From Candidatus Peregrinibacteria bacterium (GTDB taxonomy: Bacteria; Patescibacteriota; Gracilibacteria; UBA1369; UBA12463): 9,740 nt of DNA. Shown here piece by piece: positions 1 to 7,130 of this stretch. The notes below the pieces were generated by a model. That model was not told the DNA's origin and ran no database searches. It saw nothing but the letters and a program-made list of their open reading frames with translations. A program made the translations under genes and the position numbers. Numbering within the stretch: the first letter of the stretch is position 1; each line of letters begins with the position of its first letter. The stretch is taken from the NCBI GenBank assembly GCA_023245695.1, contig JAHFJT010000029.1, positions 1 to 9,740 on the forward strand, read 5' to 3'.

Positions 1-681
1 TGTCCTCACTGGAACAGCCCCGCGAGCAGCGGGAGTATCTGAAGGGGTTGCATCAGAAACGCTAGCATCGGTTTCAGCGGCTGGAGTAGCTGGATTTGGT
101 TCGCTTGGAGCGATCGCCGTATGAGCTGGAGCTGGAACTGGCTCAACGACTGGCTCAGCAGCACGCGCTGCGCTTCCGCCGCCTGTTGCCACGACACCCG
201 GTGCTCGAAGCGCAGTAGCAGACTTTTCTTCGCCGCCTCGATAAACCTTCAAAATCACGCCTTTGTACTCGCCGATGACAGCTGGAGCAAAGGTTGTTTT
301 CATCGTGACAGATTCATCCGCGCGGAAAGTAGATTTGTAGTTGAGTGGTCGTGTGAAAAATGGTGTATCGGTGTTCGCATCAGTGAAACCTTTTACCTCA
401 AGGGGCGAATCTTGAGCGATGTCAGCTCCTGTTTTATTAGTGAACGTGTAGACGAGAACCGTCTTGCCATCAGCGTCTTTATCCGCAGAATCAAGCGAGA
501 TCGCGTAGTTGGCATCTCCCGTCAAAAATGATCCCTTAAACATTTTTCCACCAAAGAGCACGGCCACGATGACGATCGCAAGAATCGCAATTGCACCAAG
601 AATTATTTTCATCCGTCGTGAGTTGCCTGACTGTTCAGGAGGCATCGGGAGTGGCTGCTGACTGGTAATTGGTGTTTCCAT
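1..681 (-). CDS. Membrane-anchored surface protein with Ala/Pro-rich tail (C-terminus cut by window edge)
   Basis: The reading frame starts at the ATG at 681-679 and stays open for 227 codons to the left edge, so the C-terminus is missing. A short hydrophilic N-terminus rich in Gln and Pro (residues 1-23) precedes a single hydrophobic helix at about 25-44 (IILGAIAILAIVIVAVLF), which should anchor the protein in the membrane. A beta-rich domain follows (about 50-155), including a stretch like GKTVLVYTFTNKTG. This recalls small extracellular Ig-like domains such as DUF4352/DUF5067, but only as a resemblance. From about residue 165 the chain becomes an Ala/Pro/Thr/Glu-rich linker, typical of surface or wall-spanning proteins. 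No lipobox cysteine is seen. It has its own promoter at 735-764. The function is unknown; an extracellular adhesive or binding role is inference. Confidence 0.8.
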   Translation of the reverse strand, partial: METPITSQQPLPMPPEQSGNSRRMKIILGAIAILAIVIVAVLFGGKMFKGSFLTGDANYAISLDSADKDADGKTVLVYTFTNKTGADIAQDSPLEVKGFTDANTDTPFFTRPLNYKSTFRADESVTMKTTFAPAVIGEYKGVILKVYRGGEEKSATALRAPGVVATGGGSAARAAEPVVEPVPAPAHTAIAPSEPNPATPAAETDASVSDATPSDTPAARGAVPVRT

Positions 682-734
682 ATGTTTTTGTTTTAGGAAA
701 TTGTGAGTAAGAGTTTTTTTTGAGAAATCTAGGC

Positions 735-764
735 ATTATACCATGAAAAGGGGTGGATTTGCAA
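735..764 (-). promoter_or_regulatory. Sigma70-type promoter for the 1-681 surface protein gene
   Basis: Read on the minus strand there is a perfect -10 TATAAT (740-735) and a -35-like TTGCAA (764-759) separated by 18 bp. Transcription would start near 728, giving a leader of roughly 47 nt before the ATG at 681. The leader has no Shine-Dalgarno-like purine block. Confidence 0.65.
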
Positions 765-770
765 GCAGAG

Positions 771-800
771 GCTTTGAAGGGTAGTCTTGAGATTCAAAGC
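771..800. repeat. Inverted repeat between the HNH gene and the surface protein promoter
   Basis: GCTTTGAA (771-778) and TTCAAAGC (793-800) form a perfect 8-bp stem with a 14-nt loop. It lies just downstream of the HNH stop (822) and just upstream of the next -35. No T-run follows on either strand, so it is at best a weak or factor-dependent terminator, or a binding site. Confidence 0.35.
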
Positions 801-821
801 TGGGAAAATGGGCCTGCGAGC

Positions 822-1658
822 TTATTTGCGCTTTCTTGCCCTCATCTCCTGCACCCGCACATCTTTGCTGTGGGCGATCTGGTGGTGTTCTCTGCATAAT
901 AGAGCCATGTAGCGCGGGTCGTGTCTTTTGCTCATGGAGAATCTTTGCGTATGGTGGAGCTCCTCAGAGGGTCGCACACAACCCGGCACCGAGCACTTCG
1001 TACCGTACTCTTTTGCCAATACATCTCGCACCTCTTTGGGCACATACCTAGAATTCGTCTCTGAACAGCTTTCACCAATTTTCTCTTTTTCCGCTTCGAT
1101 CTGCACTTTTCTTTGTTCCAAGAAAAGCCTGAGCTCTGCGTCAATATCGATGCCTCGACTCTGTAGCTCGGCAAGCCCCTCTTCAACATCTTCTGCCAAT
1201 GCCAGTTTGTGGTCTGGTTCAGATTTGTTCACGTGAACAAAATTTGGATCAGCATATTTCGCATCCCTGACAAGCGTCTCCAGCGCTCGCGCAGAAACCA
1301 TCTGCACCTGATCCGCCAAAAATATCTCATTCTCCGGCTCTGCAATAGAAGCAATCTTCGCCAATTTGTTCACACTCACCTCGCCACTGGTCAGCAAGTT
1401 CTGGAGCGCCGGAGTTTCTTCGAACCGTTCATGCAAACTCAAGGCACGTTTAACCTGAGCTTCACTCACTCCGCCAACCACCTGCGCGAAGTGCACGACC
1501 GACGTGAATCCTTTCTTCACATAGAGCCGACGTCGCTCCACCTCTGGCAACAACCCGAGAAACCTATTTTTCCACTTCCTCGCCTCCTCACCATATCTCA
1601 CACAGGTCGCTAAAATTTTCTCATCCGACCACTCCGCAAACGCCACAATATATTCCAT
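822..1658 (-). CDS. HNH endonuclease family protein with DUF222-like helical N-terminus
   Basis: This is a 278-residue predicted soluble protein. The C-terminal zinc-ribbon/HNH module carries CSVPGC (Cys222, Cys227), the His-His pair at 235-236 (LHHTQRF) and LLCREHHQIAH (Cys255, His258, His259, His263). This is the pattern of a beta-beta-alpha-metal nuclease, in which the histidines bind the metal and activate water. The first 190 residues are mainly helical (VKRALSLHERFEETPALQNLLTSGEVSVNKLAKIASI), resembling the DUF222-type region often joined to HNH domains. A basic tail (RARKRK) may help DNA binding. The DNA target and physiological role are unknown; selfish or defence roles are possible but not shown. 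It has its own promoter and long leader, and no restriction or methylase partner is adjacent. TAA stop, ATG start, no Shine-Dalgarno. Confidence 0.88.
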   Translation of the reverse strand: MEYIVAFAEWSDEKILATCVRYGEEARKWKNRFLGLLPEVERRRLYVKKGFTSVVHFAQVVGGVSEAQVKRALSLHERFEETPALQNLLTSGEVSVNKLAKIASIAEPENEIFLADQVQMVSARALETLVRDAKYADPNFVHVNKSEPDHKLALAEDVEEGLAELQSRGIDIDAELRLFLEQRKVQIEAEKEKIGESCSETNSRYVPKEVRDVLAKEYGTKCSVPGCVRPSEELHHTQRFSMSKRHDPRYMALLCREHHQIAHSKDVRVQEMRARKRK

Positions 1659-1714
1659 AAAAATAAAAGGTTACAAAAATAAAATGCCACGATGGGCGAG
1701 TATTTTTGCGGGCC

Positions 1715-1728
1715 TTTTCTTAAGAAAA
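1715..1728. promoter_or_regulatory. 14-bp perfect palindrome in the HNH gene leader (operator-like)
   Basis: TTTTCTTAAGAAAA is a perfect palindrome with no spacer. It lies about 57 bp upstream of the HNH start codon and about 25-40 nt downstream of the predicted transcription start, where a bound dimeric repressor could block transcription. No regulator gene is adjacent, so the binding protein is unknown. Confidence 0.35.
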
Positions 1729-1760
1729 ACGTGCGTGCCGCAGTGCCTAAATGTACCGAT

Positions 1761-1789
1761 ATTCTAGCAAACAGAAGCCAAAAAAGCAA
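1761..1789 (-). promoter_or_regulatory. Predicted promoter of the HNH gene, with extended -10
   Basis: The minus strand shows TAGAAT (1766-1761) preceded by TG at the extended -10 position (TGCTAGAAT). A -35-like TTGCTT (1789-1784) sits 17 bp further upstream. The resulting leader would be about 95 nt long and contains the palindrome at 1715-1728. Confidence 0.45.
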
Positions 1790-1840
1790 GAAAACTAACA
1801 GCAAAAAATCCGTAAAAAATTCACAACAAAACTCAAAAAA
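1780..1840. other. Phased A-tracts, probable curved DNA upstream of the HNH promoter
   Basis: The plus strand has A-tracts at 1780-1785, 1791-1794, 1803-1808, 1814-1819, 1828-1831 and 1835-1840. Their centres average about 11 bp apart, close to one helical turn. They overlap and extend upstream of the HNH -35, as UP-element or curved-DNA activating regions do. The same stretch is the only space for ending pilC transcription, but no GC-rich stem precedes the T-runs. Confidence 0.4.
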
Positions 1841-1849
1841 TCCACATTG

Positions 1850-3160
1850 CTACACCCCGCTCGACCCAATATTCGAGAGGTCCATAATCGGCAACATGAT
1901 TGCGGCAACCATGCCACCTACCACGACACCAATCACAATAATCAAGATCGGTTCAAAGGCCTTCGTGAGACCCTTCACCATCGAGTCCACTTCATCGTCA
2001 TAGAGGTTCGCAATTTTTTCCGTAACGAGGTCGAGGTGCGCAGTCTGTTCACCGATCTCCATCATGTTGATCAGCACCACTGGAAAGAGAAACGGATCGT
2101 TCAAAGCTTCTGCCAAAGGAATACCCTGCTCGACGTCTTCAGCCGCGACGAGCATTTTCTGTCGGTAGACTTCGTTACCAATCGCATTTGAAATAATCTT
2201 CAGAGACTGCACGACGGGGACGCCACTTTCCAATAAATCGCTGAGCAGGCGAGCGAAGCGAGCCAATAATGACTTCATCATGAGCTTTCCAAAGCCAGGA
2301 AGTCGCAAGATAAACATATCCCACTGGTACTTGCCGATCACGGTTTTTTTCCAAGCATTGACGACCAAAAATAAACCAAGCGCCGATCCGAGCATGATGA
2401 TCCAGTAGGTCTGGAAAAATCCACTCACCGCGAGAAGAATCTGCGTTGGTAATGGAAGTTCTTTGCCTGATTGCGTAAAGAAGTCCGTCATTTTTGGAAC
2501 CACGACGATCATCATGACGAAAATCACCGCGATCAGAAGCGCAACGATCACCGCTGGATAAATCATTGCACCGATCACTTTTGCACGAATAGAAGCGCTT
2601 TTTTCAAGTCGATCTGCGAGACCACTCAACACCGTATTGAGCTGTCCTGTCGCCTCACCCGATCGAGCCATACCAATCTGCGACTCATCGAAGACATCAG
2701 CATACTGCGCCATCGCATCGGAAAGACTCTTACCTTGTTCAATTTTCTGAGAAATTTCAGAGATGATTTTGCTGAGTTTTGGAGTGTCAGAAGTTTGTGC
2801 AGAGAGTGTCTCAAGAGATCGTACCAAAGGCACGCCAGCATTGAGCATGACCGCCAATAAGCGGAAAAACGCCGCAAGGTCCTTGACCGTCACCGTAGAG
2901 TGCGAGATGAGCCAGTCGTTGATTCGGTAAAAAAAGTCCACAAGAGGATTCCCCGTAATCTTTCCATATCGAAGTCGCTCCTGTTCGATGAGTTTCTTCA
3001 CCATCGAGACTTCAGCGATATCAATGGTAAGAGGCTGGGCAGCATCCGAAGAGGGGGAAACGGGGGCGGGAACCGTGCTCACTCCGTTCGCACTACTCAT
3101 CTTAAATGCGTCTCCACTGCTATCGAGCGTAAATGGCTGCTGGACAATATTATTAGACAT
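1850..3160 (-). CDS. pilC: Type IV pilus inner-membrane platform protein PilC (GspF family)
   Basis: This 436-residue polytopic protein is the membrane platform on which PilB acts to extract pilins and build the fibre. It has two GspF/PilC repeats: about residues 93-221 (FFRLLAVMLNAGVPLVRSLETL ending in a hydrophobic segment at 200-222) and about 297-424 (FARLLSDLLESGVPVVQSLKII ending in 403-424). A third membrane segment lies at about 250-270. The duplicated LLxxGVPxxxSL signature and the GEATGQL / GEQTAHL elements are diagnostic of the family. The N-terminal extension of about 90 residues is Ser/Ala/Pro-rich at first and then charged, probably cytoplasmic. Its ATG overlaps the end of pilB by 8 nt, implying translational coupling. 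It is the last gene of the pilus operon; TAG stop. Confidence 0.95.
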   Translation of the reverse strand: MSNNIVQQPFTLDSSGDAFKMSSANGVSTVPAPVSPSSDAAQPLTIDIAEVSMVKKLIEQERLRYGKITGNPLVDFFYRINDWLISHSTVTVKDLAAFFRLLAVMLNAGVPLVRSLETLSAQTSDTPKLSKIISEISQKIEQGKSLSDAMAQYADVFDESQIGMARSGEATGQLNTVLSGLADRLEKSASIRAKVIGAMIYPAVIVALLIAVIFVMMIVVVPKMTDFFTQSGKELPLPTQILLAVSGFFQTYWIIMLGSALGLFLVVNAWKKTVIGKYQWDMFILRLPGFGKLMMKSLLARFARLLSDLLESGVPVVQSLKIISNAIGNEVYRQKMLVAAEDVEQGIPLAEALNDPFLFPVVLINMMEIGEQTAHLDLVTEKIANLYDDEVDSMVKGLTKAFEPILIIVIGVVVGGMVAAIMLPIMDLSNIGSSGV

Positions 3161-4436
3161 ATTCTTCGACTTTACGGGCTACGCTATACACTTCCTCAAG
3201 AGACGAAATACCTTTCAAGGCCTTTACGAGACCATCCTGTTCGAGAGTACTCATGCCCGTCTTGATCGCCGCCTTTTCGATATCAATCGCAGAAGCCGCA
3301 TCCAGAATCATTTTTCGCAACCCGTTATTCATTCGCAACACCTCGTAAATCGCCGTTCGTCCAAAGTATCCAATGTTATTACACTGCTCGCATCCCTTCG
3401 CGACGTAAAACTGCTTCGCCGCCAAAACGGCCTTGTCGAGGTCGGGATACTTTACATCGATGCCGACGAGAGCTTTATCAATTTGGGCTTGGAGGGCTGC
3501 GGGAACAGCACCTTCGCCTTGCTCCGGTGTGGTAGCCGGAACCTTACAGTACTGGCAGAGCTTTCGTACGAGACGTTGGGCGATAATGACCTCAATCGTC
3601 GAGGCCACGAGAAACGCCGGAATATCCATATTTTCAATACGCGTGAGGGTTTCTACCGCGCTATTGGTATGCACCGTACTCAGCACCAAGTGACCCGTCA
3701 AAGAAGCCTCGATCGCGATGTCGACCGTTTCCTTATCACGAATTTCACCGACCATGATGATGTCCGGATCCTGACGAAGTGCGGAGCGCATACCCATCGC
3801 AAAGTCGTAATTAATATCGTGGTGCACCTGACTCTGGCTCAAGCCATCCATCTGGATTTCCACGGGATCCTCAATTGTGAGAATATTCACATCGACCGTA
3901 TTGAGCTTATTCAAGCACGTATACAGCGTCGTCGTCTTACCAGAACCGGTCGGACCCGTGGTGAGAATAATACCGTTCGGAGCATCGAGCCCCTCCATCA
4001 AGTAGCTAAAATTATGGCCCTCAAGACCAATCTCCGTGAGCTCAGGAATCTTTCGTGACTTATCCTGGATACGCATCACGACCTTCTCGCCGTTCACCGT
4101 TGGAAAGGTAGAGACACGAAGATCGAGCTCCCGATTATCCTTCGATGTCACGGCACATCGTCCATCTTGTGGAATACGCTGCTCATCGATCTTCAGATTC
4201 GACATAATCTTAATTCTCGAGACCACCGCAGGATGAATATTGGAAGGATACTCTACGATTTCCTGGAGCACACCATCCACACGATAGCGGATACGGACGC
4301 GCTTTTCCTCAGGTTCGATATGAATATCACTCGATCGCATATCGAGCGCCAAACTAATCATCATCAAAGCCAGCTGGGGAATATTCCCAGACAAAATGGA
4401 GTCTTTGAGTTGTTGAAATTTAGCGTTATCGATCAT
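3153..4436 (-). CDS. pilB: Type IV pilus assembly ATPase PilB, short form without MshEN domain
   Basis: This 427-residue cytoplasmic secretion ATPase of the PilB/GspE family powers pilus extension. Seen in order: the N2-type domain (SSDIHIEPEEKRVRIRYRVDG, 35-55), Walker A GPTGSGKTT (161-169), Asp box TIEDPVE (187-193), Walker B DIIMVGEIRD (225-234), His box TGHLVLSTVHTN (247-258), and the zinc tetrad Cys294/Cys297 and Cys349/Cys352. The Cys tetrad and the C-terminal TLEQDGLVKALKGISSLEEV segment favour PilB/GspE over the retraction ATPase PilT. PilB proteins are usually about 550-570 residues; this one lacks the N-terminal MshEN domain, which binds c-di-GMP in some homologues. The start is well bounded, because the preceding gene stops only 19 nt upstream. 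Its partner pilC overlaps its stop. Confidence 0.95.
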   Translation of the reverse strand: MIDNAKFQQLKDSILSGNIPQLALMMISLALDMRSSDIHIEPEEKRVRIRYRVDGVLQEIVEYPSNIHPAVVSRIKIMSNLKIDEQRIPQDGRCAVTSKDNRELDLRVSTFPTVNGEKVVMRIQDKSRKIPELTEIGLEGHNFSYLMEGLDAPNGIILTTGPTGSGKTTTLYTCLNKLNTVDVNILTIEDPVEIQMDGLSQSQVHHDINYDFAMGMRSALRQDPDIIMVGEIRDKETVDIAIEASLTGHLVLSTVHTNSAVETLTRIENMDIPAFLVASTIEVIIAQRLVRKLCQYCKVPATTPEQGEGAVPAALQAQIDKALVGIDVKYPDLDKAVLAAKQFYVAKGCEQCNNIGYFGRTAIYEVLRMNNGLRKMILDAASAIDIEKAAIKTGMSTLEQDGLVKALKGISSLEEVYSVARKVEEYV

Positions 4437-4455
4437 GATCGCAGGCCATCAAAAA

Positions 4456-5106
4456 TTATTTTTTTGCCTTCTGGAAGTAGGCGCTCACCTCCGCACGGAA
4501 CTGAATCGTATTTTTATTCGTAGAAGATGTATCGTCAGAAAAATTCAGCTGGATCGACTTGAGATCGAGCAGTCGGAGCTTCTTCGACAACGTTCCTGAG
4601 TTCTGGATAAATCGGAGGAAGTCGTAGAAGTTGCTTTCCGATGCCGAAATATTCATGCTGATCGGAAGAATATCGTACTTCGATCCCGGTTCCGAGGTTG
4701 GCGTGCCATACTGGATATCGGTCGCAATGATTGGATTGTTCGACGAATTTTTCGAGACAAAGTACTCATCAAAGACCTTCGTGAGATCCGTGTAGTTTTC
4801 CTTCAAAGGAAATACGCTACTTAATTCTGTATTGAGCTCTGTATCCTTATCTTTGTACGTCGTCTTGGTCGCCGTGAAGTCGTCCTGCTCTTTTTTGCTG
4901 TCCTTTTCGAGGTTGCTCAAGAGACCCTCGCTCTGCGTGACCACGGTGCTCTTGTCAGAGTACTCCAGGTACCTCTCGATGCCATAATAGCTCACGCCAA
5001 GCCCCAAAATCACGAGCATGATCAGGTAAAGCTTGATACTTCGGCTGATGTAGTGCTGTCGAATGAAGGCTGGTGATCCGAGTTGTTGTGTTGGAAGTGC
5101 GTCCAT
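4456..5106 (-). CDS. pilO: PilO-like type IV pilus alignment protein
   Basis: This is a 216-residue protein with one membrane helix (about 24-42) after a short cytoplasmic N-terminus. A charged, probably coiled-coil stretch follows (about 46-95), then a small alpha/beta domain. The segments VFPLKENYTDLTKVFDEYF (98-116) and LPISMNISASESNFYDFLRF (147-166) match the PilO pattern, in which PilO pairs with PilN through the coiled coil and ferredoxin-like domain to link the ATPase platform to the cell envelope. It starts 5 nt after the PilN-like stop and ends 19 nt before pilB. Assignment rests on architecture, these motifs and position; overall sequence similarity in this family is low. Confidence 0.83.
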   Translation of the reverse strand: MDALPTQQLGSPAFIRQHYISRSIKLYLIMLVILGLGVSYYGIERYLEYSDKSTVVTQSEGLLSNLEKDSKKEQDDFTATKTTYKDKDTELNTELSSVFPLKENYTDLTKVFDEYFVSKNSSNNPIIATDIQYGTPTSEPGSKYDILPISMNISASESNFYDFLRFIQNSGTLSKKLRLLDLKSIQLNFSDDTSSTNKNTIQFRAEVSAYFQKAKK

Positions 5107-5111
5107 GAGGA

Positions 5112-6602
5112 TTATTTTTTAGGAGTTGTATCAGGGGATGACGTATCGGCTGCAGGTTTCTTGCTGAATACATCAGTCAGCGTTCCAAGATCAATGGCCT
5201 TATCTCGTGTATCGTGTTCATCAGCTTTCTGAAGCGAAAGATCGACCTTGAAGTTTCCTTCAAATCCATCTTTTTCCGTGAAGTTCTTTGAGAAGTTTCG
5301 CATCTCGACATCCTTGAACTTCGACGAACCCTCGAGCGCATCGATGAGCTCAGCCATGATCGTAAAGTTCACGCCGTCGTAGTCTTTCACGTTTCCGCTG
5401 ATCGTGATGCGGCCCGTCGTTCCATCGAAATCAAATCCGGTGTACTGGATTCCGCCTACATCCTTATAGAGCTTCGTCTTGAATCGACCCTTGTCGATCG
5501 AAGACGTCTGGTCGTAAATCTCATTAATAATGTTGTACCAAGGAATTCGGTGATCCTTGATGTGGAAGATAAAGGCGAGACGCTGATTATAGAACTCACT
5601 CACCTGGAGGATGAAGGCTCGCAACTCATCGTGAGTCATCTTGCTGAGATCCGTAGAGATGAGCGTCTGAAGCTTTTTGTTACCCACAATCATACTCAAC
5701 TCATTGAGATCACGAAGATCGCTATCGCTCGCACCCTGTTTTTTGGTCGTAATAAAATCCTTGAGTGACGTCTCGAACTCCTGAATCGCGAGCTTCTTTT
5801 CTTCCTCAGCGGAAGCTGCTTCTCCAAGTTCTGCTCGGTTTGGAACAGGGTCCGTCTCACGGTAAAGTGCGACATAGACACTCTTAGAAAGTTTTTCACG
5901 AGCTGCGTCGAATGGCTTGATGACATCAGATTTTGCAGCATCGAGCTCAGAGAGGAGTGATGCTTTTGCGGCAGTGTCATTTGCTGGCGCCGCTTTCCAT
6001 GCGTCATACTTCTGAAGATACTCGTTTGCGTTATAGAAGAACTGATCGAGATGTTTCTTCGCACTGCTGTATCGATAAAAATTCACCTGCGTCTGGAGAC
6101 TCTTGAGCTGTTCATTGGTAGTAGAAAGTCGCTTTCCAACATTTGGATTCTTTGTGAGATCAAAGGTCGGATCGAGCTGTGTGTAAAAAAAGAGAAACAA
6201 GGCGAACCCAAGCGTGATCACACACGCCACTGCGATTTTCGCATAAGAAAGCTGTTTTTTGAGATGGAACTCTCGATCAATGAAGAGGCTCGTATCGATT
6301 TTTGGAAGTTCTCCCAGGATCGATTTTTTCTTCTCCACATTTTTTTCCTCACTCTTGATCAAGCTCTGAAAAAGCAAATCGCCATCTTTTTTTTCTTTGT
6401 TTTCGGCGAAGAGATTTTTGAGGAACGGGTCTGTAGTAGTGCTTTGCGACACGTTCCCATTCCCTGTTCCCGCTCCTACCGGTTTTGCCTCATCTGTGAG
6501 ATGCGGCGTGAGAATTTCAATACCACTCGCATTCGTATCAGCGAGGAAATGGAACAGTCGCTCGTTCGTCGTAAACTGGGTGAAGTCAAAAAGCTTTTCC
6601 AT
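5112..6602 (-). CDS. Oversized PilN-like type IV pilus assembly protein
   Basis: This 496-residue protein is the first gene of the pilus operon. A single membrane helix at about 121-140 (AKIAVACVITLGFALFLFFY) divides a cytoplasmic part of about 120 residues from an external part of about 355. Just after the membrane comes a coiled-coil-like stretch (about 155-200). The region 390-456 (GRITISGNVKDYDGVNFTIM, then ALEGSSKFKDVEM and a final beta strand) has the pattern of the PilN C-terminal ferredoxin-like domain. Typical PilN is about 180-230 residues with a very short cytoplasmic tail that binds PilM. Here the tail is long, Lys/Glu-rich around 66-95, and has no visible PilM-type ATPase motif. 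A helical, charged insertion fills about 200-380. The PilN call rests on the C-terminal domain and gene order (before PilO, PilB, PilC), so it is given without a symbol. TAA stop. Confidence 0.72.
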   Translation of the reverse strand: MEKLFDFTQFTTNERLFHFLADTNASGIEILTPHLTDEAKPVGAGTGNGNVSQSTTTDPFLKNLFAENKEKKDGDLLFQSLIKSEEKNVEKKKSILGELPKIDTSLFIDREFHLKKQLSYAKIAVACVITLGFALFLFFYTQLDPTFDLTKNPNVGKRLSTTNEQLKSLQTQVNFYRYSSAKKHLDQFFYNANEYLQKYDAWKAAPANDTAAKASLLSELDAAKSDVIKPFDAAREKLSKSVYVALYRETDPVPNRAELGEAASAEEEKKLAIQEFETSLKDFITTKKQGASDSDLRDLNELSMIVGNKKLQTLISTDLSKMTHDELRAFILQVSEFYNQRLAFIFHIKDHRIPWYNIINEIYDQTSSIDKGRFKTKLYKDVGGIQYTGFDFDGTTGRITISGNVKDYDGVNFTIMAELIDALEGSSKFKDVEMRNFSKNFTEKDGFEGNFKVDLSLQKADEHDTRDKAIDLGTLTDVFSKKPAADTSSPDTTPKK

Positions 6603-6635
6603 TGGGTTTGTTTTGGTTTTTTACTAAATCTGTAC

Positions 6636-6664
6636 ATTGTACCAAATTTCAGCCCAATTGTAAA
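6636..6664 (-). promoter_or_regulatory. Promoter of the pilus operon
   Basis: The minus strand carries TTTACA (6664-6659), a 17-bp spacer and TACAAT (6641-6636), with TG one base before the -10 (TGGTACAAT, extended -10). This is the best promoter match in the window. Transcription would begin near 6630, leaving a leader of about 27 nt without a Shine-Dalgarno sequence before the ATG at 6602. The promoter sits in the 96-nt gap after the 6699-7130 gene, so read-through from that gene is also possible. Confidence 0.7.
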
Positions 6665-6698
6665 TAGCTTTGCCTCAGCTCGATGTAGACCTCACTGC

Positions 6699-7130
6699 CT
6701 AGAGGCTGCCCAGCTTCGAACTTCTGGTGGTCTGCGTTACCCTTTCTCGAACTATGACAGCAAGATCGGAGAAGCCACCTCGATCCAAGGCTCTAGCAAA
6801 AAGAGGGCCAAATACGTCGCATGCCGCAAGCCCTGTAGAGCCAATAATATGATGGAGTGTAGCTGCGACATTGGCACGGTGGTTTGGATGAGTATCGACC
6901 TTCCCAATGCTGTCGATAAAATCGAGTGGAACCCGGATTTTTGGGTGATACTGGTGTTCTCCAGCTTTAGCATAGCGCTTGGCGTCAAAGAGGCCATCCT
7001 CAAGGAACTCATGAAGCTCAGAATCAACTGGCGCAGGAGAACTACCGTGGGCAGCGTTTTCAGGCGCCTGTCCAGGATGGGCAGAGGGAGCATGCATAGA
7101 TGGAGGGGTAAAGATCGTAAGATCGCCCAT
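6699..7130 (-). CDS. Small histidine-rich protein of unknown function
   Basis: This is a 143-codon ORF with the codon and residue balance of a real gene; I do not recognise the family. Residues 1-40 are Pro/Ala/Ser-rich and probably disordered. Residues 45-130 look folded: DGLFDAKRYAKAGEHQYHPK, then IDSIGKVDTHPNHRANVAAT followed by LHHIIGSTG. Ten histidines, four of them at 81, 84, 93 and 94, could bind metal or nucleotide, but this is inference. No signal peptide or membrane helix is seen. The predicted -10 abuts the first ATG, so translation may really begin at Met12 (7097), giving 132 residues. It is co-directional with the pilus operon and ends 96 nt before it. It diverges from lipA. Confidence 0.68.
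   Translation of the reverse strand: MGDLTIFTPPSMHAPSAHPGQAPENAAHGSSPAPVDSELHEFLEDGLFDAKRYAKAGEHQYHPKIRVPLDFIDSIGKVDTHPNHRANVAATLHHIIGSTGLAACDVFGPLFARALDRGGFSDLAVIVRERVTQTTRSSKLGSL

Noticed and set aside
121..531. 136-codon plus-strand ORF
   Set aside because: It is antisense to the open surface-protein frame, which has a clear promoter, membrane helix and linker composition.
1209..1613. 134-codon plus-strand ORF
   Set aside because: It is antisense to the HNH protein, whose zinc and HNH residues are intact.
2988..4058. 356-codon plus-strand ORF
   Set aside because: It is antisense to pilB and pilC, whose motifs are complete; the translated product is Arg/His-rich shadow sequence.
4451..4468. 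A/T inverted run between pilO and pilB as a terminator
   Set aside because: The stem would be only A-T pairs, and it lies inside a tight operon where termination would silence pilB and pilC.
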